The notes beneath the pieces are model-generated. The model was not told the origin of the DNA. It worked only from the letters and a program-made list of their open reading frames with translations, and did no database searches. DNA of 64,000 nucleotides from Charina bottae. Its lineage: Eukaryota; Chordata; Lepidosauria; Squamata; Charinaidae. The stretch is from contig JALMGJ010000018.1 of NCBI GenBank assembly GCA_023362775.1, positions 21,619,105 through 21,683,104 of the forward strand, written 5' to 3'. Position numbers and translations under genes: made by a program. Shown here piece after piece: positions 47,330 through 60,000 of this stretch (position 1 is its first letter; each line of letters begins with the position of its first letter).

Positions 47330-48067
47330 AAGGTGAAATTCGGGGTGCCTGAAAGCGCCGTCGCGAGTCCCAAAGCAGACTCCCCGCACGGGGAGGAACT
47401 CCTGCCGGGAACCCCTCCAGCAACGCAGAAACCAACCGCCGCCGGGATTCCCGGGTCCTTCCAGCCGCCAGCCCCGCCCACTCATCACCTGCAGCCCCGC
47501 CCCACCGAGGCCGCGGGGAGGGGCCTGGGCTCGCGCCTGCGCGCGAGGTGCGCCCGTCGCCGCGCCTGCGCAGAGCCGGCCGCCGCGAGCATTGTGGCGG
47601 GGCGGCGGCGATGGCGGCCGGGCAAGGCGGCGGTCCCACGGCCAGCAGCGACGGCGGCGGGGGAGGCGGCGGCGGTGGGGGCGGCGGCCCCGCGTCCTCG
47701 TCGTCCCTGCCGCCGCCCGGCCCCCCGCCCGCCCCGGCCCCCCCGCCGCCGCCCCCCCCGCCGCCGCCGCCCTGCGCCGAGCCCGGCCCGGCCTTCCTCG
47801 GCCCCGGCCCCGGCCTGGGGCTGCCGGCCCACCTGACGCTGCCCTACGCGGCCTGGGGCGCGGCCGGCGGCGGGGGCGGCGCGGGGCTCTCTACCGGCGG
47901 CGCCGCGGCCTCCGCCGCCGCTGCCGCCGCCGCCCCCTCGCCGGGCCGCAGCCTGGAGAAGACGCTGGAGGAGGCGGGCAGCTCCGGCCTGCTCTGCCTC
48001 AGCGGCAGGAAGCTGCGCGAGTTCTCGGCCGCCGCCGCCTACGACCTCAGCGACACCACGCAGGCCG
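47330..48067 (+). promoter_or_regulatory. LRCH2: LRCH2 CpG-island promoter and exon 1 region
   Basis: GC-rich island covering the 5' UTR and exon 1. Two identical 'gcgcctgcgc' sites (47533-47542 and 47562-47571) read GCGCAGGCGC on the other strand and fit the NRF1 consensus. The start codon follows 40 bases after the second. No TATA box. The exact transcription start is not known. Confidence 0.6.
47611..48067 (+). CDS. LRCH2: LRCH2 exon 1
   Basis: The ATG at 47611 follows ggcggcg and gives MAAGQGGG, as in human LRCH2 (MAASQGGG). 152 residues: Gly run (about 15-26), Ser/Pro-rich and poly-Pro tract (about 28-54), Gly/Ala-rich stretch (about 82-108), then the conserved SLEKTLEEAGSSG and the first LRR-like segment ending DLSDTTQA. 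The donor GCCG|GTGAGC leaves one base of an Asp codon. The low-complexity tracts are GC-rich and probably length-polymorphic. Confidence 0.95.
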
Positions 48068-51000
48068 GTGAGCTGGGCCCATGGTGCGCGGCGCCCCGCG
48101 GCCCCTCGCTCCGGCAGCCACGGCCCCCTCATCCCCGCCCGCTGCCTTACCCTGTGCCCGCCGGCATCCCCGGTCTGACCCCTGTGCCCTCCCCCTCCTC
48201 CTCCCCTCTCCCCAGAAGGGTCGCACCAGGACCCATCATCCCGCCTACTGCTCGGCTCACCAACGCCCATCATCCCCAGTCTGACCCCTTAGGCCTTGTC
48301 TCGAGGTCCCATCATCCCCGCCTGCTGACTAAAGCTGTTCCCTCCGGCATCCCCAGTCTGACCCGTGCCCTGCTGTCCGGGTCCCACCCCCTCCCCTGCT
48401 CCCCAGAAGGGTCGCCCCAGGACCCATCAGCCCCGCCACTGCATAACTTTCTGCTCTCTCACACCCATCATCCCCAGTCTGACCCCTTAGGCCCTGCCCT
48501 CCAGGTCCCATCATCCGCTGCCTGACATTCTGCTGCATAGGCCGTGTCTCTGCTGTCACTGGGTGGCCGGGGGGGGGGGTCTGAAGGGCCCCTTGCTTTG
48601 CTTGCTTTCGTTGACCTCTGGGGGTGCAAAATGGGGCTCCTTCGGGCCAACGGGGAGGAGGGGTTGGTTCGGGATTGTTGCAGGGCTGGGAGTGAAGGGG
48701 CGGGGCTGCAAGGGGGCCCCAAGGGGGGCTTGGCTTCATTTAGTTGGCAGTTAATAAGGTGCTGCTGCCCTAAGGTTGCTGTGGGATGCCCACAGGGCTG
48801 TGGAGGGCAGGGGTGGGATGGGTGGCCCGGAAGGCAGGCGTGAGAACGGTGGGGACCGAGGAAGGAGGGGGAGCAAACCAGAGCAGGGGGGAGCATTTCA
48901 CTGAGGAGGGGGGGGTGAGAAGACGGTAAATTATGCCAAGGGTGGGCTGTTTGTGTGTGAGCAGGTAGAAGGGAAGTTCTTGGTGCAGTTTGGGATACAA
49001 GGGGGGTGGAGGCAGGTCTTGGCAGAGGAGCAAAATAAGGCGGAAGATGCAAGTAACTGTAGATGGAGGGAGCTGCCATCAGTGGCAATTTCCTCTAATG
49101 TAGATGAATATTATGGCTGGATGTAGACTGGGCGCTGAGGATTGAAAAGTAGCAATCGGTAATGTGTCTTTGAGCTGAACGAGGGAAGGTTGAGAAACAG
49201 AGATGCAGTGTGCTACACAAATAAATTTGCACACTGGCTTTTAATGTTCAGAAATACCATTTATTATACTGTTATATTATGCAAGCCTAAGCTTTAGCGA
49301 AATAGCAGTTTTATATAAGTTGGATCAGGCTAGCCTTCAGAAATGTAAATTATGTTAAATCCATCCTCTTGTTTTTCTGTTCCTCAAAAGTGACTTTACA
49401 AGATTGTAAAAAACTTAGTTGGTAGCTTTCTCATTCTAAATGCAGGGGTGCAGCAGCTCTTCTGTCAGTGAATGCTCAGGGCTGTGGTGGTTTCCTAATT
49501 TGCTCTGTTTAACATCAGAAAAATTTTCCTCTGAAAACATCAGAATGTCAGGTGAAAAACTAGATTATGGTTTGCATAATTACGGGTAGGTTTGCTTGCC
49601 CATGATGAGCTTCAGCCTCAGGAGTTGCAGCATCTGGCTGATCTGTTCTGGTCTTGTGAACTGAATGAAGCGGGGCGTCCTTGACTGTCCCTGAAGTTCC
49701 CAGGAGTCAAGCTTGACCTAAAACCACGTATCATCAGGCCTTGCTTAACTTGAAGTAAAATTCATTCCTGATTTTTTCTCTCTCTGTAAATCTAAGGCAT
49801 AATTAATAATAAGCAGAGAAGCTTGGATGACAGGAGGCACATAGATAGATTTCCGTTCTGCTCCCAAGCTATGAAATGTACTTCCTTGGCCTCGGTTCTT
49901 CAGTCTGTTTCATTTCTAATCTTAACCCACTTTCAGAAAAAGTGCCAGGACACATCTTTGGCATGGTCATCTGAGTTAATAATGACTTTATTACTGAAGT
50001 GTGTATTTTAAAAGTTTACTTATTTTTGTTACTTTGTCCACCACCTTGAGAGTTCTGTCAGATGGAAAGGTGGAATATAAAATCTAATAATAATAAATGC
50101 TGAGAAGGGCTCACCTGGAGCAGCTGTCCACGAAGAAGCCCACATAGAGCTCATCCAAAGCATTCCTTGAATGTGTGTTTTTTTAAATAAAATCTTAAAA
50201 TGCTATCTAGCGGAATGCACAAGCTTTAGCTGCCAGTTACTGTGCAGGCAGAGTTATTGTCCAGGAGGTTCCTGTTCCATGTGTTCATTTGTTCAACAGG
50301 AATAGAATGTGGCTTCCTGAATACTACTTGTTTTAAAAGGACCCCTAATGCTGATAATTACAGAGGAGAAATTTAATGTTGCAGGCAGTGTCTCCTTAAG
50401 GCACAAAGATCAAACCAGAGCGACTGCCAGTGGTTAGAGAGTTGCCGGAATGAAGTGGTAAATGATGTCGCTGCCTGGTTTGGATATAAAACTTGGGAGG
50501 TTTTTCACTGCTTTTCGTTGGGAGAAACGCCAGGCCCAAGCGCTGTGCCAGAAGAATAGCGTTCAAACCGATCTCTTATCTGAGCCTTGTATGGCAGTTG
50601 CGAGGCTGAGAGTCTTGAAGCGTTCTTCCATTGTGCAGATGTTGAAGCACTCCAGTTGAACATGCATTAGCAATTGTTAAATCAATAATCATACCTGTTG
50701 CCTTTGCCATCCAGACCAGGCACACCTTGATTTCTGTCCTTAGGAGTTCTGCAGAGGAAAAGAGGCCCACCAAAGACCCGTAGAAGGACCTTTAAGGAGA
50801 ACATTAAAGAAATACCTTGTGCTGTGATGCAAGGCCAATTGAGCCAAATTCTGAATACTTCTTCCTGATCAGTAACCTAGCTTTCGCATTCAGTGCTAAC
50901 TATAATAACTTCTTGGCCATGGAAGAGTGGCCCACTTACAGTATGCAGTAGTATTCAGAATGGGAATAACTGCGATTATTTATTTATTTATTTATTTATT

Positions 51001-54000
51001 TGTTTGTTTGTTGAATTTCTATAACCGCTCATCTCCCCCTCAAGGAGGGACCTTTAAGGATTAGAGGACCTTTGTGTAGAAGATGCTTTAGCTTAGTGTT
51101 TCTCAGCCTTGGCAGTTTTAAGATGTGTGGAGTTCAACTCCCAGAATTCCCCAGTCCCCATTGAAACTGGTGGTAGGTGGTTAATGTCACAGAAGATGCT
51201 ATAGATACCTGGATGTCATCTTTAAGAGGTGTGCAAGCTGGCTGAGAACAACTCTTACAGCATCTCAGCTCAGACAGTGTACCTGTCAACAACTTTATGT
51301 AGTATTGGGGATATAAGGAAGAAGCCCATGGTTCGAAGCTAAGAGACTGAATGCCTGCAGAAGAGTGCCTCCTGTCCTCCACTGGGTAGGCAATCCAAAA
51401 AGATGGCATAGTTGATGTTGGCGAAAAGGTTGCATGGTGCCCTGGAGATTTAAGGAGGTCACATTTCCCTTGTCCCATTTCCAGAATATAAGTTCAGGGT
51501 GACAGATGCAATGTCCTAAATAATTCTGCTATGTAGACTTTGTGTCGTAATCTCTGCTTGCTATCCTTCCACTGTATCATCGTTTTGCATAACCCTTCCA
51601 GCTATTCCACACATCACAATAAGCCAGGATTGTGGCTTGTGATGATAGAGCAAAGATGCTGATAGAGCAGAGATGCCTTGGGCCACACAACCTCACCTGC
51701 TTCTTTTTACAATAAAGAAATAGAGAAGCTTTTCTCCAGGTTTTCTTAGAGTTTGTACTGGGGTTATTTGCCCATGTACGCCAAAAACAAATCCTGACTT
51801 TGAACCTGAGCAACCAGGAAAGATACATTCCTTCTTGTAAATGAATTAATACACGCTTTCAATTTCACAGCTGAGCATGGTGCAAATGACAGGTCAACAA
51901 TGCCGCTTGTTAGGCTCCAGTTTTGATTGTAAGCCTGGGCAATATATCCTTATTGAAGATTCTGCTGCTTCTGCCCATGGCAGATAAACCAGGAAGGAGA
52001 GAAATTAATGCTGAAGATTCAATGGATTTTCTACAACACCTGTGATTAGTATATATATTAAAAAGTAGCAGTGTCTTAAAGGCTAATAAATGTTTCATGG
52101 CATTAAGATTCCTGCAGTGCCACAAGACTCTTTGTGTTTTTTTTACAACAGACTAACACAGCTTCTCCTCTGGATATTGATTAAAAATGTTTCTCTTCTC
52201 TCCATCCTTCCCACCCCCTTGTGTTAACTGAAAGTGATAGAGTTCAGTTGAAACAGGGAAAATCCAGTCTAGATTTACAGTTTCCTCAAACAGAAAGAGG
52301 CAACCTTGAACTTAATGCACAAAGCTGTAATTTAGCTGCTTAAGCTCCTTTCACACCCCAGAAGCTTTCCGGCATTATCTGCATTTGGAACAATTATACT
52401 TTGTAATTAAAATGTCAGATTTTGGAAATGACATCTGCCTCTTCACCCATGGCGGACAAATTCAGCCTTTTGTACAGAGTTAGGTGGGATATTCTTGTTT
52501 TCAAGCTAAATCCGCTGGGCTGTTTGCCAAAATGTTACTTTTAAGTACTATTTTAAAAAATGATGAACAATCATTGTTGACAATAATTGACAATCGGTAC
52601 TTGTCATTGGTGTTCTCCCACCTCCACTCTAGGACCTGATCTGGAAGAAAACAGATTGGCGATTTTGGAAAGTGCAAAATTATACTTCCTTTCCCATTTC
52701 TTCCTGCAGCGAACAGGGCTTCTCTGAGATTGTAACCCTTCCTTTGCCGGCCTGTCAGTGCGAAGCCCGGCTAATGAACACGATAGCAGAGCTGTTATTA
52801 ACATGTGGTAAAAGTAGAATTAGGGTCTCAGAGCTGTGCTGGTGATCAGCAGACACAGGTTCTGATTGAGTGGAGCGCCCCATCTCTGCTGGGGGGGGAG
52901 CCAGGGTATGAAAACATGCATTTGAAGGAGAAAGGGAGTGCAGTTCTAGAAGGCTTTGGCTTGGTGACTCCTGAAGGCTGGCATCCTGGCCAATTAGCCT
53001 GTGGTGAGAAACATGCTGCCTTTGTAACTTCAGAGCTTTCTTCTTTTGATTTAACCACAATCTAGTGAGGGCAGCTCTGCAGCTGGTAGGCCAGCCAGTG
53101 GGAAATGCTTTGCTGTGTTCAACCACAAACACACTGAGTTGTCATGGTAGGGGTCCCTGGCTGTTGAACAGATTCTTGACTAGGCTCAGGGAGGAGGGAC
53201 AGCTGGCCAAACTCTCGGACTCATCATGACTAACCCTAAACTGTTGTGGCTGTTTCCCACTAGGTAGCTTTTACTCAGCTGCTTAACAACAAACTGGAGA
53301 GCCAGTCTGGTCTAGTGGTTAAGGTGCTGGGCTAGAAACCAGGAGTCAGAGAGTTCTAGTCCCGCCTCAGCCCTAGGAAGGAGCCAATGGCAAACCAGGA
53401 GACTGAGAGTTCTAGTCCCGCCTTAGGCATGAAAGCCGGCTGGGTGACCTTGGGCCAGTCACTGTCTCTCAGCCCTAGGAAGGAGCCAATGGGAAACCAG
53501 GAGACAGAGAGTTCTAGTCCCGCCTTAGGCATGAAAGCCGGCTGGGTGACCTTGGGCCAGTCACTGTCTCTCAGCCCTAGGAAGGAGCCAATGGGAAACC
53601 AGGAGACAGAGAGTTCTAGTCCCGCCTTAGGCATGAAAGCTGGCTGGGTGACCTTGGGCCAGTCACTGTCTCTCAGCCCTAGGAAGGAGCCAATGGGAAA
53701 CCAGGAGACTGTGAGTTCTAGTCCCGCCTTAGGCATGAAAGCTGGCTGGGCGACCTTGGGCCAGTCACTGTCTCTCAGCCCTAGGAAGGAGCCAATGGGA
53801 AACCAGGAGACTGTGAGTTCTAGTCCCGCCTTAGGCATGAAAGCCAGCTGGGGGACCTTGGGCCAGTCCCTGTCTCTCAGCCCAACCCACCTCACAGGGT
53901 GGTTGTTGTGGTGAAAACGAGGAGGAGGAAGGAGTATTGAGTATGTTTGCTGCCTTGGGTTATTTATAAAAATAATAAAGGCGGGATATTAAATAAATGA

Positions 54001-57000
54001 ATAAATAAATAACAAGATAATACAAGTGTCATTAATGCTAGGAGTTGTGTTGCTTGGAACTTAGATTGCAGAAATTATAATAGAAACCCTAAGCAAGCAG
54101 ATCTTTTCTATTACAGACTAAACCTTTCCCAGTTAACATCAGTAATGTGCATGTTACTTTTCAGAAGTAAGCCTAATCATGTTAAATAGAACCTACAAAC
54201 ACATTTGCATGTGAAAGGTGCAATTTTATACATACTTATTAGGAAGTAATCCAATTGAATTCAGTGACTTTCTCCTGAGCTTACATGCACATGGGATTGT
54301 GCTATAAATTTGCAAGATCTTTTTCCCCCCCATTAAATGTATGTGCCTAATTATATTATTGCTGCTGGTTTATTTCTTGCTGCTCATCACTTCCTGAATA
54401 CTAAGATTAAATGGATTTCTGATTCTAATCCGGGTGGCTCATACCTTTGGCACCATGGCAAAGAAATAAATCTGAACTTAATCATTTGAATGAAAACCCG
54501 ATCAAGCCAATTAGGCTTGAGAACTCACAAAGATGTGTTCAGATATTCAGAAGCTGGAAGGCTGTCTCTGTAGTGAGAAATGCACAGTATTATGTGCTGA
54601 AGGTTTTTGTAGAGCTGATAGATCTAGAGTGCAAAGATCCAGGATCATTTGATTGCAGCAACAAGATACACGGGGGATTTATTCTTGGCACCCATGCATG
54701 TCTAGATTTCTGTTCCCCTGATCTCTAGGTATAACTTTGGTGACATTAATATGCAGAATTTCAAGAATTAAAGAATATTTTTCCTATTACTGCCTGTCAG
54801 TCTCCATAAACTAGAAAGCTCTTTGAGTAGAACGTTTGACTAGACACGTGGACCTTACTGAGCAACACTTTTTCTGCAGCTAGGTTCCCCCCTTCCCAAT
54901 TTTAATAGTTTTTCATAGCCACTCAAGGGTACTCACAATAGTCGCATACAGTTGAATAGATACACCCCCCCAAAAAAAGTTGGGAATCCAACAGTGGAAG
55001 AAAGTAGCATGTTCATGCAGCAACCTTTGTGTCCCAGAGGACCCTGAAGGTGCCCTGTCTCCCCCATGAAACTGCCAGCATTCAAAGACCGTAATCGGAG
55101 AGATGATGCTCATCTCTCAGGTGTGTGGAAGTTCTGTCTGCTGGTGGAGGTGCTCCATCAAGGAGACGCTTCTTGGTGCCACTTGAAGGCCGCCTTATTC
55201 TACCTGGCATTTTAAAGTATTTAGGTTTGATATTAATATATTCTAAAAATGGTTTTTGCCCATTCTTAGAACTTAGAATATCTAAGTTCTAGATAGAGCA
55301 GCTAGAGTCAAGTATGGCCAATAAATCTTTCTCATAAAAATATTCTAAGGTTTAATGTTTCCCAAATTCATTGGTATCTCAGTAGGAGGATTACTAAATG
55401 GTATTTTTTATTGCATACAGTTTTGTAAGTGGTATTTCCAACCCCATACAAGGCCCTGGTTCTTAGTATGCAAAGCAGAAAAGTACCCTGACGGCTTCCC
55501 CTTTTTTTCTGGCCGAATGAGTGTTCGCAGTGGTCTGCAGACAGGGAAGGGGAAGCTGTGACTTTGGGAAGGATTAATCAGCCTTCCGTGCTTGCTGTTC
55601 ATGTGACAACAAAGAGCACAAAGGGATGAAGGCAAAGAAACCCGGTTCTGTACCTCGTATCTGTATAATGTTTGCATTCATCTGTGCTGCTGTCCTCTGG
55701 TTCTTGCGCTTTCTTTTTACCTTTGTTTGGAAAGGCCTACTAAATCAGCAGGCTGATGGTGGAAATATTTGCATGTTGAAAAGAATAGCTTAAAAGAGCT
55801 GAATTTCTCCAAAGACAATATGGCTATTTCTCAGGCTTGTTTTATTGGGCACTAGATTGCTGGGAGAGGATGCTATAGAGCAGCAGCAGCAGCAGAATAT
55901 TTTCATGATATTGTGCGTTGTATCTACTGCACCATCCAGGCACACAGTATTCAAAGGGTTTTGCAAGAAAGACGAGGGGTCCCTGCCTCAGCTGCAGAGG
56001 GACCAATGAGGTTAAGCAGAAATAGGGTGGCCAGATGGTTAGGCTCCATTCAGTTGGAAGGAAGATTAAAGGGCCGAGATGGCCTTTGCTGGTCAGGAGG
56101 AATCGGCTTCTACTTGAGGAAAATGGATGGTTGGGGGAAAGCGCTGTAGTGAATTCTCTTCTTCCCCTCCTAGAAGGGCAGGTCATGGTAAGCTTCTAGC
56201 TGTGCCTACTGCATTCTAGCAGAAGGTAACCCCTTCCCAACTTATAGCCTGTAATTCCAACCATAGAATTGCTTTATAAAATCAAATTACTGGTGGGTCA
56301 TCCACACATCCTCTGGACCTCCTTCAGGAATAGGACACTTGATCGTTAACCAGAAGATGAGCCCTGGAAATACCTTCTCCTGCTTTCCCTTTTTAGACCT
56401 TTCCAAGAACAGATTTACTGAAATCCCTCCAGATGTGTGGCAGTTTGCGCCGCTTGAGACATTGAACTTGTATCACAATTGCATCAAATCTATCCCTGAA
56501 GCCATTAAAAACCTACAGATGTTAACATATCTCAATATCAGGTAGGTACAGTTTCCTTCTCATTGCTTCACATCAGAGGGAGCCGCCTTGCACAAGATGA
56601 CCAGGAAAACATTTGCCACTCCATGCTGTTTACAGCTCAGAGGTTGCCAAAATGTTAAATTGTATACGGAAGTCTACCTTTGATCTTGATATTTCTCTTT
56701 CACAATATGGTGTTTGAGATGCAAAAGCAATCACTTGGTATTTCAGGTTTCGGTTTCTAGGAGTTAAGTGAATGCTGAAAGAACATTGCTAATCTTGCCT
56801 TCTTGTGGGAAAACAGCTGAACTGGCCGCAGTACTAGAGAACTATTTTTTTTTCTCAGTGAAAGGAATGTTGTTCTGTATGTTGTGGCTGCTACTTTCAA
56901 ATACGCCATGAAAGTGAAAATCATGAGTTCATCTCATGCTACATACATCTAAATTAGCAGGAGAGGAGGAAAAACTAAGGCAGTTGGGCAGGAGAAAAGA

Positions 57001-60000
57001 TCATAGAAAAGTGAAGTTGCCCCTCAGATTCACAAAAAGAGTGCAGGGAGGAGAGGAAAATGTGGGAAGACCTTATAAAGACCTATTCTCCCTCTGCACC
57101 CACCCACCCACCCCCTATTGTATATAGCTATTGTAGGTGTTGAATATTCTGTTTCCGCATGTGCACATGAGACGAAACAGCATTGCCAGAAGGGCTTTTT
57201 ATATATTGTGATCTACCAGCAGGGCTTGTAAAAAGGTAAAGGTTCCCCCCGCACATTTGTGCAGTCGTGTCCGACTCTAGGGGCCGGTGCTCATCTCCGT
57301 TTGTTAGCCGAAGAGCCAGCGTTGTCCGAAGACGCTTCCACGGTCATGTGGCCGGTACTGAAGCACTAAATGCTGAGTCAATTTAAATGGAGCACATAGT
57401 GGTTTTAATTGCTTCTGCATCCCAAAGCAGGAACAATTAATAGCTGCTGGATATTAACCCCAAATGTCTTTGTTTCTCTCTAGTCGAAATCTCTTATCTA
57501 CATTGCCAAAATACCTGTTTGATCTGCCACTGAAAGTTTTGGTTGTCAGCAATAATAAGCTTGTGTCTATTCCTGAAGAAATTGGAAAATTGAAAGACTT
57601 AATGGAATTGGTATGTGTAATTGTTTTATCCTCCTTTATATCCTTAAACCATCTAGTCCTCAGTTTGGCTTCACCTTTGTTTGTCAACAAACTGAACTGC
57701 AACCTGTAGAAAAATTAATTGCCTAGAACAGTAATGGGCAAGCTCCGGTCTTGTGGCCCCAAGTTCATAAAAATCTCATCTGCTTGATTTATTTATTTAC
57801 TTATGTTCAGTCAATGTCTGTTTACAAAACAGAGTGCAAGCTTTTGAGTTTCCAAGAATGCTTTGTCTTGCAAATTAGGTGAGTTTTTTGTTTTTTTGCT
57901 TTGGTGTGTGTGTGTGAGAGAGAGAGACAGACAGAGACGGAATACCATTGAGTTAGTTTTGACTCCTAGTGAATGCCAGGATAGGTCCATACAGTTTTTT
58001 GGCAAGATTTCTGGAAGTGGTTTGCCCTTGCCTTTTTCCTAGGGCCGAGAAAGCGTGTCTGGCCCAAAGTCATCCAACTGGCTTCATGCTTAAGGCAGAA
58101 CTAAAGTTCACCTCTCTTAGTTTCTAGCCTGATGCCTTAACCACTACACCAAACTGGCTCTCTGTTATTGCATTATAGTTACTATAATATTGAACTTTTT
58201 GTCTCACATCCTGCCCCTTCTGCCTGCTTTCTCCTCTCCTACTGATACAGTTCAGGGTTAATAATATTCAAAGGATGTTTTACATCGTAAAAGCTTCATT
58301 TGTGAGACAGGTATGGAATATACGGATCAGTAGTTCTACAAGAATTCTCATTGCCTGGTTCTGTGCACTACAAGTACAGAGAAAGGCCTGGAGAGAAGAT
58401 GTGAAGACCTTTCAAGAGAGGTTGAAGGAGTTAGCTGTGTTTAGCCTTGCAAAAAGTCAGTTGAGGGTGAAAGTGATAGCCCTGTTCAAAAACCTAAAAG
58501 ATGATGATGTCGAAGCAGGTCAAGATCTGTTTAGAATTCAGGATACAAGATACTGCCAGAAGGCAGGTTCTGAGTTTAAGAGCAGCTTGGTTGTGGAACC
58601 AAGAGCGATGGCGGGCTGCCCGTCACTGGATGTGCTAAGCAGAGGCTGGAGAGTCACCTGTGGGAATTGCTTTCATTTGGGCTCCTGGGGGCTGAACTCG
58701 GGGGCCCCAAGAGGCCCCTCGGGCTCTAAGACTCTCTGGCTTATTTATTCCAGCGAGATGCCTTCTTTGAAGGCAGAGCCAAAAACATGTGTTTAAGAGA
58801 ATCCTCCCCTTTCTAGCAAAACTCAGGCGTTTCCTAGCCTCTTTTAAAAAACAGGTCTCTCTCTCCAAGAAGCATATTCCCTTGGTTAAGCCATTCGTGT
58901 CAGGAACCGCTTGTTAAATTTTTGGACATTCTGATTCTCTATTTCTCAACTTAGGATATTAGCTGCAATGAGATCCAGGTCCTTCCCCAACAAATAGGAA
59001 AACTGCACTCGTTAAAAGAATTAAATTTAAGAAGAAATAATCTCCATATGTTACCTGATGGTAAGCAATACTCCATCTTCTCCCAGCCTTCTTTTTCAGT
59101 CATTGAGACACACGTTTTGTAATGTCTGAATCCCACTTTTTTCCTCCTTTATAATTAACAGAATTAGGAGAGCTTCCCTTGGTCAAGCTGGACTTCTCTT
59201 GTAATAAAATCACAGAGATTCCTGTATGCTACCGGAAATTACGTCATTTGCAAGTCATCGTTTTGGATAATAATCCAATGCAGATACCACCAGCCCAGGT
59301 TTGTGAATCGCCCTTTTTTCCGGTTCAGAAGCGCAGTGGGGGCATGGATGGCCTTCAGCTTCTTTCGTCTTCACTCGGCTGCTCTGTGGATCTGTTTGGC
59401 CACGTCATCGGGTGGAAGCTCCTTTTCTGCCTGAGTGCCTCTCGGTGCTCCGTACACCAGAGCTGGAGAGGGGAGGGGCCGCTCTCTGTAAGTTGGGTTC
59501 TGGAAGGTCTCTCCTGAAATCACCAAAGCTGTGGGGAAATGAGCTAGTTTTCCGCTTCACCATCACCACGTGAAGTTGATGAATACGTTGGGCCCCGTCC
59601 GTTGCCCCAGGAACAGATCGGTAGTTTAGGGAAATTTACGTTATGATTTTTCCAGTTGCCCCCGTCCCACACACACATCTGGGAAATGAAAAGGGTTCCA
59701 AAGTTTTCTGTCAACCCACCTGACTTGAATTTTGTGTTGGTGTTTTTTCCTATCTGCTTCTTAACAGATATGCTTAAAGGGCAAAGTACACATTTTTAAG
59801 TTCCTTAGTGTTCAGGCATGCCTCAGAATGGACAAGAAGCCAGACTCTCTGGATCTCCCTTCCCTGGGAAGAAGGATCCCTTCTCAGCCGCTCACAGACA
59901 GGTAAAGCTGCCTTTCCTTCTCAGGAGGTAAAAAACGAGCACTTGTAAACGCTCAGAGCCTGTTCTGAGCCTCACGCCATGCCAGGAACTTCATCACTCC

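Larger units (their letters stand above)
48068..56396 (+). other. LRCH2: LRCH2 intron 1
   Basis: 8.3 kb. Contents: a roughly 200-bp tandem duplication at 48150-48520, a MITE arm at 51097, a dispersed repeat at 52070, the expanded SINE at 53298 and otherwise unique DNA. No exon with homology was recognised on either strand. Confidence 0.85.

Noticed and set aside
47485..48273. 262-codon minus-strand frame over LRCH2 exon 1
   Set aside because: Antisense shadow of a GC-rich low-complexity exon (Gly/Pro/Ala codons read backward give Arg/Gly/Ala).
48468..49088. 206-codon minus-strand frame in LRCH2 intron 1
   Set aside because: Pro/Ser/His-rich translation of a C/T-rich tract; no family signature, splice signals or conserved blocks.
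53407..53830. CRISPR-like spaced array
   Set aside because: The 102-bp units are contiguous with no unique spacers, the source is a vertebrate genome and the repeats are SINE bodies.
53356..53914. Repeat proteins encoded on both strands at 53.4-53.9 kb
   Set aside because: The 34-residue periodicity is the 102-bp SINE unit, a multiple of three, which keeps both strands open. The same applies at 6.75-7.27 and 46.76-47.08 kb.
58275..58796. 173-codon open frame in LRCH2 intron 3
   Set aside because: No domain or homology was recognised and it lies inside an intron between well-supported exons. It is possibly an old retroelement remnant, but not supported as a gene.
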